From assembly GCA_002205965.3 (NCBI GenBank), contig NADL03000590.1, positions 1,803,001-1,867,000 on the forward strand: a stretch of DNA of 64,000 nucleotides, in the 5' to 3' direction. The translations under genes were made by a program, and so were the position numbers. The notes below the pieces were generated by a model that worked only from the letters and a program-made list of their open reading frames with translations, was not told where the DNA came from and made no database searches. The DNA is from Kappaphycus alvarezii (taxonomy: Eukaryota; Rhodophyta; Florideophyceae; Gigartinales; Solieriaceae). Positions 33,001-43,724 of the stretch are shown piece by piece (positions within the stretch are counted from its first letter, which is position 1; every line of letters starts with the position of its first letter).

Positions 33001-35580
33001 ACGTTCAGATGAACGGATCACCTTGGCAACTGTAAAAAATGTTAATGGCTTCCATATTGCTGGTAACGATCAACAGATCATAAAATTGCTTCATGGCCTG
33101 TCTCCTCGTTTCAAAGTCTGCCTATTTGTGGAAAATAGAAGCCTGATTTTCAACAGCATGCGCGTCCACAATTTTTATATACTTCTCATTCAACATCAAA
33201 GTGAGAAAATGTCTTGATAAGATCTCTCCTTTCCAGTTGAACTGCCTCTGTCGTAAGAATTTTGAAGAAGACTACACGCTTGCTGAAATTTTTGCCTTTC
33301 ACAAATTTGCATGATCTCTCTAGTTTACTAGGCATACTATCTTAACTCAGGCAGATATTTCTGCAAGCTGTCTTTATTTTTCTGCTGGAAGACTTCGGAT
33401 TTCCGACCTTATCAAGGTAAATAATTTTCTTCCCGAAATCAATTCACCCCAGAATGTACTCCATTACCATTCACTGGGCAATTCCGCAGAAACCCCTATC
33501 TACGTTAGTTTTTCGGATGTAGTCAAATTTCATCTGCTTTTGGATAGACGAGGATTATTTCCAGAATATTTATGCCTGTAGGGTATTTGAATCAGCTCAA
33601 TCATGTACTAGACTGGGTTAGTAACAAGCAGCTCGAGTCTCATTATCTTCAGTTGGTGCAGAAATTATTGATCCCTCAACAGCTTGAGATCGCGGATAAA
33701 TTTACGCTAAACGTCTCAATGTTGATTTATTTCAGTCCAGCCGCTAAAGTTTGCTAATATCTCTAACACAATAGAAATTGAACTAGTTAATTGCACACTC
33801 TTCGAAGATTATAGGTTGAAGATTGAGATCGACTTGTTCAAAATGATCGTACCGAAATTCCCGAGAGCAGTATATGCCTGTATATTGTCCAATTTCTTCT
33901 TGTTCCTTGTTTTTCAGAGCATCTGAATGGAGTCGTAACCGATCTACCTACCAAATATCCGTGCAGCGGGGTAGTGGCCAGTAGGGTCCACTTTTTGTAA
34001 TCGGTTCATGATAGGAGCCTTGAACATGATGCTCTAAGGTTCCTGTCATTATTGCGCATAAATTTCCACCTCAATTTTTCTAATGTCTCTCGCACGCGTT
34101 CGCCGCTAATTAATCTACAATATGGAGTGATCTTCTCGACTTCATTCTGCGTAGCATTTTGGAAGGAAATCTGTATCCGATACCCGGCAAGTAATAGAAC
34201 TGAACTGTTTTTACTCAGCCAACTTTTAATCTTTTCAAGAATTTCGGACCTTGCAGAGTCATCAAGCTGAAATGAAAAGGATCTTTGCTAATCATATACT
34301 TCAATACCATATTATATGTAGCATACAGGAATTTTATTGTGCAACGCCATCATTCTAGTTCGTCTCACTTCAAACCTGGGTAAACGAACAATCTAAACGA
34401 TTATACACAATCATTCTTTTTCTTGAAAGCATATAAGTTTCAGCGTATGCATACATGTCTTTTGACAGCCGCATACGCAACACGACTGGCTTGATACTTT
34501 TTTTTCAACAGGTTTCCTGTTGAATTAAGACCTAGAAAACTAAGTCTGTTTAATGTCATCATTTTTCAATTTTTTCCAATTATTGTTGGCCTACCAATCA
34601 CCCGACGCTCTTTTCGGTTCGCGCTCGAATGGTATGGTGTCTACCAATAAATATTCGTTGACCTCTGCCACGCTGCGCGGCTGTTTAATGAGTTATTTTT
34701 TTGTGGTGATGAGTTGTCGCCGATGATTGCCAACAATAATTTCAATTCGCCAATCTATGTTTGTTTGCACTCGCTGTGACTTCTCCGCAGGAGATATCAT
34801 GGCCCTAGGCACCTTTCCTGGCTCCACAAACGCGGATACATACTCTGAAACCATCTCAGTGGGAAAAACACTGCTGCATTGTGGGCAAAAAGTTTAGGGA
34901 CGGTCGCTGGTCACGTATATCATTCTCGTCTGCTCTACTTTACGGCAGAGCTATCGTCTGAATATGAATCAGCATTATGAAAAGCGACGTTAATGATTTC
35001 TTCGTTCTCTTGAGAAATTGTTGCATCATCAGCATCTAGGGAATCGCACATACGAATTCTTTAAAATACGGCGTCCTCCAAAGATTATCTGCCGTTCTTT
35101 GACTGCAGATTATCGTAATTCATTGCTGACATTGGTGCTTGCTTTTTCTTTAAGCAACTTACTGTGCTTTACCTGCTCTCCTGATAGTCGGGGGAAGTGA
35201 GAGCCACTAGAGGGGAGATAGCCGCATTTGAAACAGATCGGTGAACAGAAACTGGCTCCTCACCATCTTCTACGAATAATTGGCTTCATATGTTGGGAGG
35301 TAACTGGTGGGGCGTTGCGTTAGAGGATGGAACTTCTGCATCGAAGTTTGGTCTCAAAATTGAGCTTCTTTTCTATGAAGATCCGTTCAACATTTGTTTA
35401 CAGGGATCAGCTTAGAGCGGTCGCCTGGTTTGATTCATTGTTTTGCTTTCTTCATGAGCTAAGAGTACTAATAATAAGCACGGAGTCTGTGCATTAGTGT
35501 CGCACTGCCAGCTCCGCAACTCAGCCGAAGTTGTAACCGGTAATCTCTAAATACAGTTCGAAGAACATTATAATTGATTT
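30027..35580. other. No recognised gene
   Basis: AT-rich stretch with many short open frames broken by stops on both strands. The piece at 31716-31916 (FFRPEVLREFFYFKQG) reads like decayed protein of unknown family, and 32108-34270 has similar stop-ridden coding-like fragments on the plus strand, possibly an old transposon. Nothing could be named. Confidence 0.4.
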
Positions 35581-35626
35581 TCTGCCCGCTCAGTGCTCTG
35601 ATACTGCATTTCTGTCACAGTCGGCG

Positions 35627-35824
35627 TTGGTGATGGTGCTTAGGCCTCCCATTCTGTTGGTGCTAGTCTTTCTGTCGCTGATCCAGTTGGTGCAGGGACG
35701 AGCTGTACCAGCAGCACCGCAGCACAATGGTAGACAATTCGTCCCGAAACTGAGTGTTGTGGCCGGCTTACGGTGCATAATTTGCGATCACAGGAATAAG
35801 ATTAATTGTTACGGGAGACGTTGA
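35627..35824 (+). CDS. Small putative secreted peptide or first exon of a secreted protein
   Basis: A 65-residue open frame starting MVMVLRPPILLVLVFLSLIQ, a hydrophobic signal-peptide core, followed by VQG-RAVPAA with a plausible signal-peptidase site after Gly24. The rest is short, with CIIC and a later Cys and a basic end. No family recognised. Either a short secreted peptide or exon 1 of a longer gene. Chance cannot be ruled out at this length. Confidence 0.3.
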   Translation: MVMVLRPPILLVLVFLSLIQLVQGRAVPAAPQHNGRQFVPKLSVVAGLRCIICDHRNKINCYGRR

Positions 35825-35829
35825 TCGCG

Positions 35830-38820
35830 TCATGAATACTAATACATGCCCCAAGGTCTTCACGGTCTTCACTGTAGACTCTACGGTATTCTCCTGGTTG
35901 CCCGTCTTACAGTAGCATGGTAATGAAGTTTCGAGTTAAATGACAAATGAGTAAAATATTGTTCTTACTGAGGGGCGTTCCATAGCCTTTTGAAACTTGA
36001 AAACTTGAAAACTTGAAACACGGCGTGCAAATGGATAGCCAATGAGCACTGCCCAACTAGCCACGTATGTTCCACCCTTTCTACACATTCCAGAGGTACC
36101 GGTAAAACCTTTAAACTTGAAACAGCAAAAATAGAACGGAATCCAACGACATTCCACGAATTGACCGGAAACTGTCCGGTACATTTTCCGAGGTGCGATA
36201 CGCTTCCTCCAACAACCCGACCATCCAACTTAAATCTTTACCACCATCTCTCCCCTGACCATCACCCCTACCGCAACCCGCACACTTTTGCTTCCCCCGT
36301 CCCGGAGACCTCACCTCTCCCTTGCCCCTCACCTTCACTGCACAATGCAAACTCTCGGGACAATCCGCATGTACCCTCACCGGCACCTACCCCAGCCCAC
36401 CATCCTCAACGTACCCCACAGACTGTTGTGGCACTCCATCGCTATCTCTGACCGACACCGCTGCCCGTTCCATCAACCCAACTTCAATCCACTATTTTTC
36501 GCTTCCCTTCATCTCCACCGCTGACTGCCAACTCTCTTTACACGACACATTCTCGTGACCCTCCATTTTCAATCTTCACCGCAAATTTTTCCGCACTCAT
36601 CAATTGGAACGTTCATTTCTTTGCCATCAATGACTACCGCTGACTCCTACTTCTACACTTCATATCACTGCTAAATCAAAATGAACATTTCAATTCCTAC
36701 AAATTAATGGGCCCGCACGCAGAAAGTCAAATTACCGAAAGTACTCTTGGGGAAAATATAAATGAAGTTCCCAACTCTGCCAACAACACAAACAAGAGGC
36801 TCCAGGATTACGGTTTCGGTGATCCGCTCGCACAATCTGTAGAGCCAAGTGCTCCCCATGTGAAGTCCCAAGCTGACGGTGGAGCACAGATTTTGATGAT
36901 GACTGAGTTGACCACCGAATTTTGTTTCCATCTAATTTGGAATCGGTCAATAAAGCCGTCAGAAAGGTACTGATGGGCAATGCCTTGTGCGAGAAACGCG
37001 AAGCTTCCCACGAAAATTTAAATCATCGTTACTTAACTTATATAAAGGAGATTCTGTCTTAAACTAGGTTCTTGAATTTGTGGATTTTAAAAGCTGCGGA
37101 GAGCAAGGTGAGCCTTCCAGTGTCACGTGGTACATTAAGCCGACAATAGTCAAGGTTGTAAAACCGACTAACGGGAATGAAACAGTGCAATAGGTAAGAG
37201 GTGACTGTACGGTGTTTGAAGAGGGTCAGGTCAAAAAAGGGCAGCCCCCGTTTGTTAACGGAGATGTTTCGGTTTGTTCAAGGGAGCCAGACTTTGATGA
37301 TCAAAATACTGCCGGCTACATCATGTTCTTTCTGACGCTCGCATGACAGTGGCCAGAAGTCGACGTATGAAACCTCGCACATGGGAGGAGCTACACACTA
37401 ACATTACTGACCCCTGAGTTCATCATATTTACCCCGCTGTTTACTGACGATTCATTTACTCTGGACCCTTTTCACTGTTTAAGTGGGGGTGCCTCGGCTA
37501 GTGACATAGCAGAACTGAACCCCCAACTATGTCGGCATAAAAGGGGGGGAGGCATCCTGAAAAGGAAATTCGCGAAAATTTAAGAACCTTTACAGTGTTT
37601 CCTTGTGCCGTTTTGAGGAATGTGGTAATGGTGACGCAGAATCGTCTCTGTACTATAGCGGAGGAAAATCGTACATACTCGATGCGTATTGCTCTCTAAA
37701 ACTATTCCTGCTGTTAACTCCGCTCGCGAAAATGGCGATGAAATGTGATACGCAAAGAGAGGAAGGAGTAAGGCAAGGGATAAAGGATAATCAGGAATCT
37801 AGCCCGCCAGGCAAACGAAAAAGACATGACCGGAAAGAAATAAGCATTGTGATAATGCATGCCCTATCTTCGGCGTTCAAACTATTAAATGAAGAGAAAT
37901 CTCTGCAAACGAAGGAACCTGAACGTGACAAAGCTCCTCATGAAGATAGCAGATAAAAAAGGGAAGTCACTGAAATCTCTGCTCGGATCCATCAAGTAAA
38001 AAAAGGAAATGATATTGCTTGTATAGGATGGGGTGGAAAGAAACACATACGAACACATACTGAATATTCTATATGAGAACATTAGAAGGACATCGTAGTA
38101 GAATAACTTAAATTTCGCTGTTCCGTGAATTTTTCGGTCGAATGAACCTCAATTGATTCAGCCTCGCAGCAATTCTGTCAAGAATAGACGACTTCTCCCT
38201 GATTAAGTTTCGATGGTTATCATTGACCTGATTGATATGTAGGATTTCTTGAATATGGAGTATGGGATAGCCAGTTACCTAACTATCTTCCCCGGTTTAA
38301 GGAATATAATGATAGCCTTCGTGGAATTGTCAATGATAAATTTGTGAATCTTGCAGGAAACTTGTATTATTATTTTTTATATTTTACCACGCTCAAAGTG
38401 AAGCAGACTCTAAAAGAAATCAAACTGCTTTACTGGGACACCGAATACTTGCTCCAGAGTGATACGTCGGGATCACAAGTAAAAGTTAAAAAAGTCTTGT
38501 ATCAAAGTTAAATGTCTTCCACTCTACAGGGTGAGAATATGTATCATCTGCATCAATCGCTGCTTAGCTCGGGAAAACATTGGACGCAAATGAATTGGCC
38601 AGTTTCTTTAATTTAAAAGCAGAAGAGTCATGAGTAGAGACTGCATGTCTCGCGGATACATAATTAAACTTGCACTGACTGCAGCTTGAACAACACAGGA
38701 CTCGTTTACTGCTTTCTGTGGTATCAAGGCACGAAATTAAAGTGGCGGATGGCGAAATAGCCCTTATGGGAAAAACGTTATTTTCGGATGCACCCAGTTT
38801 CATATTAATTTTTTTCCATA
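35830..38820. other. No recognised gene
   Basis: Contains a tandem AAACTTGAA run at 35992-36018, a Pro/His-rich low-complexity frame at 36161-36451, and open frames at 36707-36973 and 37603-37956 (basic PPGKRKRHDRKE) without a known domain. Positions 35939-35964 share a motif with LINE 3' tails (see findings). Confidence 0.35.
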
Positions 38821-38831
38821 GTCCATGAAAT

Positions 38832-38940
38832 GGTTTTCAAGGTTGAAAAGTGAAAATTTGTCGTCTTTCGTTTCACTTTTTCAATGTTTCAAAAGATTGA
38901 AACTGCAAAAGATTGAAACATTGAAACAATGAAAACAACC
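38832..38940. repeat. Nested inverted repeats (fold-back element)
   Basis: Arms GAAAAGTGAAA (38845-38855) and TTTCACTTTTTC (38871-38882) pair, and TTCAATGTTTCAA (38880-38892) pairs perfectly with 38913-38925. The outer GGTTTTC/GAAAACAACC also pair. It lies about 80 bp downstream of the tRNA gene and may be a small miniature transposon. Confidence 0.5.
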
Positions 38941-38941
38941 A

Positions 38942-38949
38942 CAAAAAAA
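38942..38949 (-). terminator. Possible RNA polymerase III T-run terminator
   Basis: A run of T on the minus strand, the first one after the tRNA gene, about 75 nt beyond its 3' end. It is rather distant for a primary terminator. Confidence 0.25.
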
Positions 38950-39021
38950 CAAATCCGGACGATTCTCCCGGTTGCGGTTGCACCCACCACCCATGCAACC
39001 GTCGACTGCATCCTAAGTTTC

Positions 39022-39094
39022 AGCCACCATCGAGATTTGAACTCGAGACCTCTTGATTACTAGTCAAGCGCTCTACCAACTGAGCTATAGCGGC
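39022..39094 (-). tRNA. tRNA-Thr (anticodon AGT)
   Basis: Folds into a complete 73-nt cloverleaf on the minus strand. The acceptor stem pairs GCCGCTA with TGGTGGC (two G-U pairs). The D-arm is GCTC-AGTTGGTA-GAGC. The anticodon arm is CTTGA-CTAGTAA-TCAAG with AGT at positions 34-36. The variable loop is AGGTC and the T-arm TCGAG-TTCAAAT-CTCGA. A-box and B-box are intact and there is no intron. AGT (read as inosine-GT) decodes threonine ACU/ACC. The 5' end faces the start of the LINE cluster. Confidence 0.93.
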
Positions 39095-39269
39095 CAACTA
39101 GATTCGCGTGGTAAGTGCGAGATGATATTGTAGCTATATTCAATGTAATTGCACGTGTCATACGTGTCAGGTCCATCATGCCTCCCCACTCCCCAATTCC
39201 CATGACTTCCCCCCCTTCCTGCGGCCGCCGCCCCTCTCCGCCTCCCGCGCGGCCGCCCTCTCCGCCCGC

Positions 39270-40379
39270 ATGGACCGGGCAGACGCCCTCCACCTGGATG
39301 CGCGCGCCGTACGCGGTCGTCGCATCCCGTCTTCCACCCCGCCCATCCACCCCCTCCACGCTGCGTCCGTTACCATCGGTGCAGCTCCCCGAAATCGACC
39401 CTGCTATTGGAAAAACATTCTCAATCTCCCTAAGGCGCGCCATATGATTGGCCACCCGGAAGATTTTTCCCAGGCCGACCTTGCCCGCGCCCGCGCCCTC
39501 CTTGCCACCGTCACCGACAACCCTTGCCGCCTCGACCCCCGCACGGGCGAACCCGAACCCGTTCGCCCGCCTGCCCCCGACCTCCTCCACGTGGGATTCG
39601 CCCCGTCTCCTACGTCCGCCTTCCCATCCTTCGACACAGCCCACCGCCAGCTCTGCTTGGCCGCCGCCCTTGCCAAGACCAACCTGCCCCCCTTCGTCCT
39701 AGTCCCGCTCGTCGGGAAATTGTTCTACCTATATTTTCCCGCCCCGGCCCGCCCTGACGTTTTCAACGTCCTCGCTCACCTCCGTCTGACGTACCCGGAC
39801 CTGTACGTTTCGCCTCTCACGCTCACGCAACACTGCGCCACGGTGGATATCTCTGCCGCCCACGGTGTGGCCACCCGCCTCCAACGTGAAGCGGCTCGCC
39901 TGGTGAGCCCCAAACTGCGTTCGTGGGTTGCCCCTCACGTCCGCAACGCCATGGCGATAGCCCTCCGTCACGATGCCCGCCTCATTGCTGAGGCGCGCCG
40001 CCCGACCCGCGGGAATCCCGCCCGCACGCCCGCTCAAACACCGACCGAACATCCCGCCAAACCCACCGCCCCGGCCCCGACCAAAACCGTCGCGGCCTCA
40101 CCCGGCCCCGCACAAGCCCCCAAACGCCCCAACGGGGGCACACCCTCCTCCCCCCTGCCGCTCCCCGCCCCGCCGCTGGACACACTCCGGACCTCACACT
40201 CCGCTCCCCGGGCTCTTCCCCGTCGGCGTCAAAACGCCGATGCCCCGCAATTGAAGAAGCCCAGGCATCGGAGTTCCTCATGGTGCCCAACGCAACACCG
40301 GCGCCCAGGGCCGCTCTCCCTCCCACCGTCGCCTCCGCGGCAACGATGGGTAACGAGTCCGCACCGGTCGTTTCCATGA
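39270..40379 (+). CDS. LINE N-terminal protein (ORF1-like), Pro-rich C-terminus
   Basis: A 369-residue open frame. Residues about 50-230 look globular and helical (VGKLFYLYFPAPARPDVFNVLAHLRLTYPDLYV). From about 245 on it is a Pro/Ala-rich basic tail. No known nucleic-acid-binding motif was recognised. It may be a separate ORF1 or the N-terminal extension of one long protein, because the reverse transcriptase frame downstream is in the same phase and separated only by stops between 40379 and 40508. A second frame at 39115-39447 overlaps the beginning, so the true N-terminus is uncertain. Confidence 0.5.
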   Translation: MDRADALHLDARAVRGRRIPSSTPPIHPLHAASVTIGAAPRNRPCYWKNILNLPKARHMIGHPEDFSQADLARARALLATVTDNPCRLDPRTGEPEPVRPPAPDLLHVGFAPSPTSAFPSFDTAHRQLCLAAALAKTNLPPFVLVPLVGKLFYLYFPAPARPDVFNVLAHLRLTYPDLYVSPLTLTQHCATVDISAAHGVATRLQREAARLVSPKLRSWVAPHVRNAMAIALRHDARLIAEARRPTRGNPARTPAQTPTEHPAKPTAPAPTKTVAASPGPAQAPKRPNGGTPSSPLPLPAPPLDTLRTSHSAPRALPRRRQNADAPQLKKPRHRSSSWCPTQHRRPGPLSLPPSPPRQRWVTSPHRSFP

Positions 40380-40508
40380 AGCCAATGATGGCTGCCGTAC
40401 AAGGTGCGCAGGGGCCCAACCATCAGTCAACAGGCCAGTCGGCCTAACTCCGCTCCTCCCCACCATGGATTCGGTCCACCCCATGGAATCGGACCCCACG
40501 CCGCATGA

Positions 40509-42260
40509 TACATCGGCGTCATTCCCCTTGCCCACTCCCCTGGAAATCCTCTCAACACCTACCGCGACAGGGATATCTTCCAAGATATTCCCGCCCCCTG
40601 CCTCTCGCAATTTATCCTCCTGTTTATCAAGTTGGTGAAAGCTGCGGCGAACGCTCGTGGGGAAGACGCCACTCAACGAGCATTCCTTCACCTCCACATG
40701 CTGCCCACGGCTGTCCTCCGTCGCTGTCTTCGAGGAGAGCGCGGATGGCGGGACCCCAAGAGCCAACGGATCGCCCTCCGAGAGCGCCTCCGTCGTGCGC
40801 ACACGGGCTCACAGTGGGGAGCACTATGGGCCGAAGCTCTCGCAGCACACCAAGCACGGCTTGAATGGTGGGAACGAAACACGCTGTATGCCCCAACGGT
40901 CCCCGGCGACATCGGGCGCGCCCGTCGTGCAGAGGCCCTTTGCGCTGATGCGCGATACGGTAAGGCCATGCGCGCCCTCCACAATGGCCCGCTCGCCGAC
41001 GTCAACGACCCGGCGACGATTCAGCGGCTCAGGGATCTGCACCCGACCCCGCCGCGCCCTGTCTCGCCGCTCCCGGAAGGACGACTCCCGCCGCCCCCGT
41101 GCATCACTGAGGCCGCTGTGGAACACGCGGTCCGCGGCGTCCCGCGGGACACCACCGCCGGACCCGAACGAACGCCGTCCCGCTGGTTCCACCTCTTGGT
41201 TAAGACTCGCGTCAGTCCTGAGGCCGGCGTGACTGGTCTGCGTGTCCTGACACAGCTCGTTTCCCGGCTCGCACGGGGGGAACTCCCGGACGCTGTGCTT
41301 CCCCTCGTGGCAGCGGCGACGCTCCTCCCGCTGCAGCCGACTCCCGACAAGGTCCGCCCGATCGCCATCGGGTCTGTGCTTCGCAGGATAGTGACGAAGG
41401 CACTGCTCCCCGCCGCAATAGCCGATTCACACTCGGTTCTGTCGCCGCATCAGACGGCCAATGGTGTTAAAGCCGGGTTGGACTCTATTGTCCACGACAC
41501 CCGCACGACACTACGCCGCTTCTCCGCCACCCCGAACGTCGCCACGGTCCTCATAGACGCCAACAACGCCTTTAACCGCGTTGATCGGCAGTCTATGCTG
41601 GACCACCTACCAATGCTCGCCCCCTCGCTAGCCCGCTTCGCAAACATGATCTATGGCCGAATGCAACCGCCATTGCTTGTCCCGAACCGGGATCGCACCG
41701 TCATACCAAGTGCCCAGGGCACCCAACAGGGTGACCCGGCCAGCATGTTGTTGTTCTCGCTAACGATTCAACCCCTCATCCGTCGGGTTGCTGAGATCCC
41801 CAACATTGCTCTCTGCCAATGGTACGCCGATGACGGCACGATCGTCGGGAACCTTGGCGCCATCCGTCAGGCGCTCCGGCTCCTTGCCCGAGATGGTCCC
41901 ACGGTTGGGTTCCACGTCAACCAACGGAAGACACGCATACATTGGCCTCACGTCATGCCGCCGGATCGAGCAGCCCTCTTAGCGGAATTCCCTCTCGCCG
42001 AATGCTCGCGGGACGGCTTTCCGCTTCTAGGGGCCCCCATTGGGAACAAAACGTTCACGGAGAGTTTTCTCCGGTCTAAGATTGCTCAGTGCCGCCGTAC
42101 CCTGGACCGCCTCCTGCTGGTCCGCGACGCCCGCGCCCGGTTCCACATGCACCGGATCTGTGCCTCTGCATGCCTCCTATCGCATGCATTCAAGCTCTCA
42201 GATCCGCGCTTAGCAGAGTCCGCCGCTGAAGAATTTGATGATCTACAACGGTCATTATGA
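40509..42260 (+). CDS. LINE reverse transcriptase
   Basis: The frame is open from just after a TGA at 40506, with no obvious ATG. Sequence matching the second element begins at TYRDRDIF near 40557. RT landmarks: PIAIGSVLRRIVTKALL (block 2), TVLIDANNAFNRVDR with the first catalytic Asp, QGTQQGDPASMLLFSL (block B), and WYADDGTIVG with the catalytic Asp pair near 41829-41834. The thumb region with HRICASACLLSHAFKLSDP follows. The frame ends at a TGA (42258-42260), while the matching protein continues in another phase, so a small indel near 42250 separates RT from endonuclease. Residues before block 2 contain ERLRRAHTGSQWGALWAE, also found in the second element. Confidence 0.85.
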   Translation, partial: YIGVIPLAHSPGNPLNTYRDRDIFQDIPAPCLSQFILLFIKLVKAAANARGEDATQRAFLHLHMLPTAVLRRCLRGERGWRDPKSQRIALRERLRRAHTGSQWGALWAEALAAHQARLEWWERNTLYAPTVPGDIGRARRAEALCADARYGKAMRALHNGPLADVNDPATIQRLRDLHPTPPRPVSPLPEGRLPPPPCITEAAVEHAVRGVPRDTTAGPERTPSRWFHLLVKTRVSPEAGVTGLRVLTQLVSRLARGELPDAVLPLVAAATLLPLQPTPDKVRPIAIGSVLRRIVTKALLPAAIADSHSVLSPHQTANGVKAGLDSIVHDTRTTLRRFSATPNVATVLIDANNAFNRVDRQSMLDHLPMLAPSLARFANMIYGRMQPPLLVPNRDRTVIPSAQGTQQGDPASMLLFSLTIQPLIRRVAEIPNIALCQWYADDGTIVGNLGAIRQALRLLARDGPTVGFHVNQRKTRIHWPHVMPPDRAALLAEFPLAECSRDGFPLLGAPIGNKTFTESFLRSKIAQCRRTLDRLLLVRDARARFHMHRICASACLLSHAFKLSDPRLAESAAEEFDDLQRSL

Positions 42261-43518
42261 AAAGTTACACGGCATAGCTCTCACGGACCGAGCCTGGGAC
42301 CAAGTGTGCCTCCCCATGCACCTCGGAGGCCAGGGCTTCGAAAGCATCGCCTCGTGCCTCCACGGCGCTGCCGCCGCCAGCATCATTGATGCTGCGCCCG
42401 CACGGCAGCGAACTTCCGCATACGCCACGCCGCGTGCTTGTGCACTAGCTTCTGGCCGCTACCGCGGCGACCGGTCCTTCCTCCTCCGTCAGGCTGGGCC
42501 TTCTCTCCGCCGTTTCGCCCTCTCCATCCCCGGAATAGTCGACCTTTCCACCCTTGACCCTCCAACTCTAGCTGCTTCACCCACCAACACACTAACCCTT
42601 CTCAAACGGGTGCAGCAAGAGGCGCGGGCAAGAGTACATTGGCACGACGACTCCTGGGAGAATGCCCCAAACCCGACCGCCCATAGCGACGCCGACATTC
42701 GACATCGCATCCGTGGCCTAGCGTTCCGCCGCAGCCCCGCTGCGGCGTTTCTCTTCGCTCATCCCACGGCAGCTACGAAGGTCCACACTACACACTGGCA
42801 GACCATGCTCCGCCGTCACCTCGGACTGCCAGTGTATGATGACTCCATGGCCCTCAACTGCCACCACTGTGACCACCCCTTGGACACCCTCGGGGATCAC
42901 GCCGCCGACCTCTGCTGCCCTGGTTTCGGCCGTCGTCACCGCCACAACTCGCTATGTAATGCGATTGCGACGCACGTTACCCGCGCCGCGGGTCTGGATA
43001 CTCGGCAAGAGGTTCCGTTCCTCGTCCCGGGCACTGAGCTCCGCCCCGCCGATATCCTTGTACAACCACCACCAACCCCGGAAGGCACAACGTTGCGCCC
43101 CATTGCCTGTGACATCACCGTCGTTTCACCGTTCAAGGCCGCAGTTCGCACCAAGGCGACCCAGGCTGCCGGAGGCGCTGCTGAACTGGCGGCCCGCGAC
43201 AAGGTTACAACCCTGGAACGCAACATCGCCCGACGACTCCCCGCTCCATCGACTGGCCCATCTTCTGCGCCTTACACGCCGAACTTCACGTTTCGACCTC
43301 TGGCGTTTGATTCCCTAGGTGCCCCTTCCCCTGGAACTATTGCATTTATCGAGGAGTTAGTTCCGCGGATCGCGTCCAAGTGTCACTCGACAGTTGGCAT
43401 TGTCCGCCGCCGTATCTACCAGCGACTGAGTTGCACCCTGTGGTCCTCCATCGCCGAAGCTATCCTGTCCCGAGCACCGATGCGCACGGACGACGAAGTA
43501 CATCCGGTTAGATCTTAA
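42235..43518 (+). CDS. LINE zinc finger and restriction-like endonuclease domain
   Basis: A 427-residue frame continuing the polymerase after the frame change. A zinc motif CHHC (residues 209-212) with GDHAADLCC and RRHRHNSL follows the C-x2-C...H-x4-C layout that precedes the endonuclease in R2-type elements. The catalytic part has LRPADILV (Asp273) and ACDITVVSPF (Asp293), fitting the PD...D pattern with Lys of FKAAVRTKA downstream. The C-terminus reads FRPLAFDSLGAPSPGTIAFIEE and IYQRLSCTLWSS. In R2-type elements this domain nicks the target to prime reverse transcription. The 3' part from 42470 is tandemly triplicated. Confidence 0.8.
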   Translation: MMIYNGHYEKLHGIALTDRAWDQVCLPMHLGGQGFESIASCLHGAAAASIIDAAPARQRTSAYATPRACALASGRYRGDRSFLLRQAGPSLRRFALSIPGIVDLSTLDPPTLAASPTNTLTLLKRVQQEARARVHWHDDSWENAPNPTAHSDADIRHRIRGLAFRRSPAAAFLFAHPTAATKVHTTHWQTMLRRHLGLPVYDDSMALNCHHCDHPLDTLGDHAADLCCPGFGRRHRHNSLCNAIATHVTRAAGLDTRQEVPFLVPGTELRPADILVQPPPTPEGTTLRPIACDITVVSPFKAAVRTKATQAAGGAAELAARDKVTTLERNIARRLPAPSTGPSSAPYTPNFTFRPLAFDSLGAPSPGTIAFIEELVPRIASKCHSTVGIVRRRIYQRLSCTLWSSIAEAILSRAPMRTDDEVHPVRS

Positions 43519-43521
43519 CCG
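43505..43521 (+). other. Conserved 3' hairpin of the LINE family
   Basis: CGGTTA and TAACCG pair around a 5-nt loop, covering the last codons and the stop. Equivalent hairpins lie at the ends of units 2 and 3, on the minus strand near 625-641, at 49039-49055, 49444-49464 and 50391-50403. The stem bases differ between copies but pairing is kept. Confidence 0.55.
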
Positions 43522-43724
43522 TATAGTTAGGACGTGCGCAGTCCACAGTAGATACTGAACGCATTAAACTTCCTCCCCTCAGGTACCGGTCCTTCCTCCT
43601 CCGTCAGGCTGGGCCTTCTCTCCGCCGTTTCGCCCTCTCCATCCCCGGAATAGTCGACCTTTCCACCCTTGACCCTCCAACTCTAGCTGCTTCAACCACC
43701 AACACACTAACCCTTCTCAAACGG

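Larger units (their letters stand above)
39110..43584 (+). mobile_element. Near full-length LINE with restriction-like endonuclease
   Basis: GC-rich element with an N-terminal Pro-rich protein, a reverse transcriptase, a CCHC-type zinc motif and a C-terminal PD-(D/E)-x-K-like endonuclease, ending in a 3' tail after the codons HPVRS-stop. This order (RT then zinc finger then endonuclease, no apurinic endonuclease) defines the R2/CRE/NeSL-type non-LTR group, whose members are often site-specific. The 5' boundary is not exact. The element is interrupted by frame changes and is probably inactive. Confidence 0.8.

Noticed and set aside
36161-36558. Pro/His/Ser-rich plus-strand frames
   Set aside because: Three overlapping frames are all low complexity from a C-rich tract; no sign of selection for one frame.
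38564-38803. Minus-strand frame with SSKRVLCCSS, reminiscent of copia RNase H
   Set aside because: Only five residues agree with the S-K-x-x-R-V motif and the surrounding acidic residues and order do not fit.
39060-40052. Gly/Arg-rich minus-strand frames over the start of the LINE
   Set aside because: Reverse-strand shadows of a Pro/Ala-rich GC-rich coding region; low complexity and no start context.
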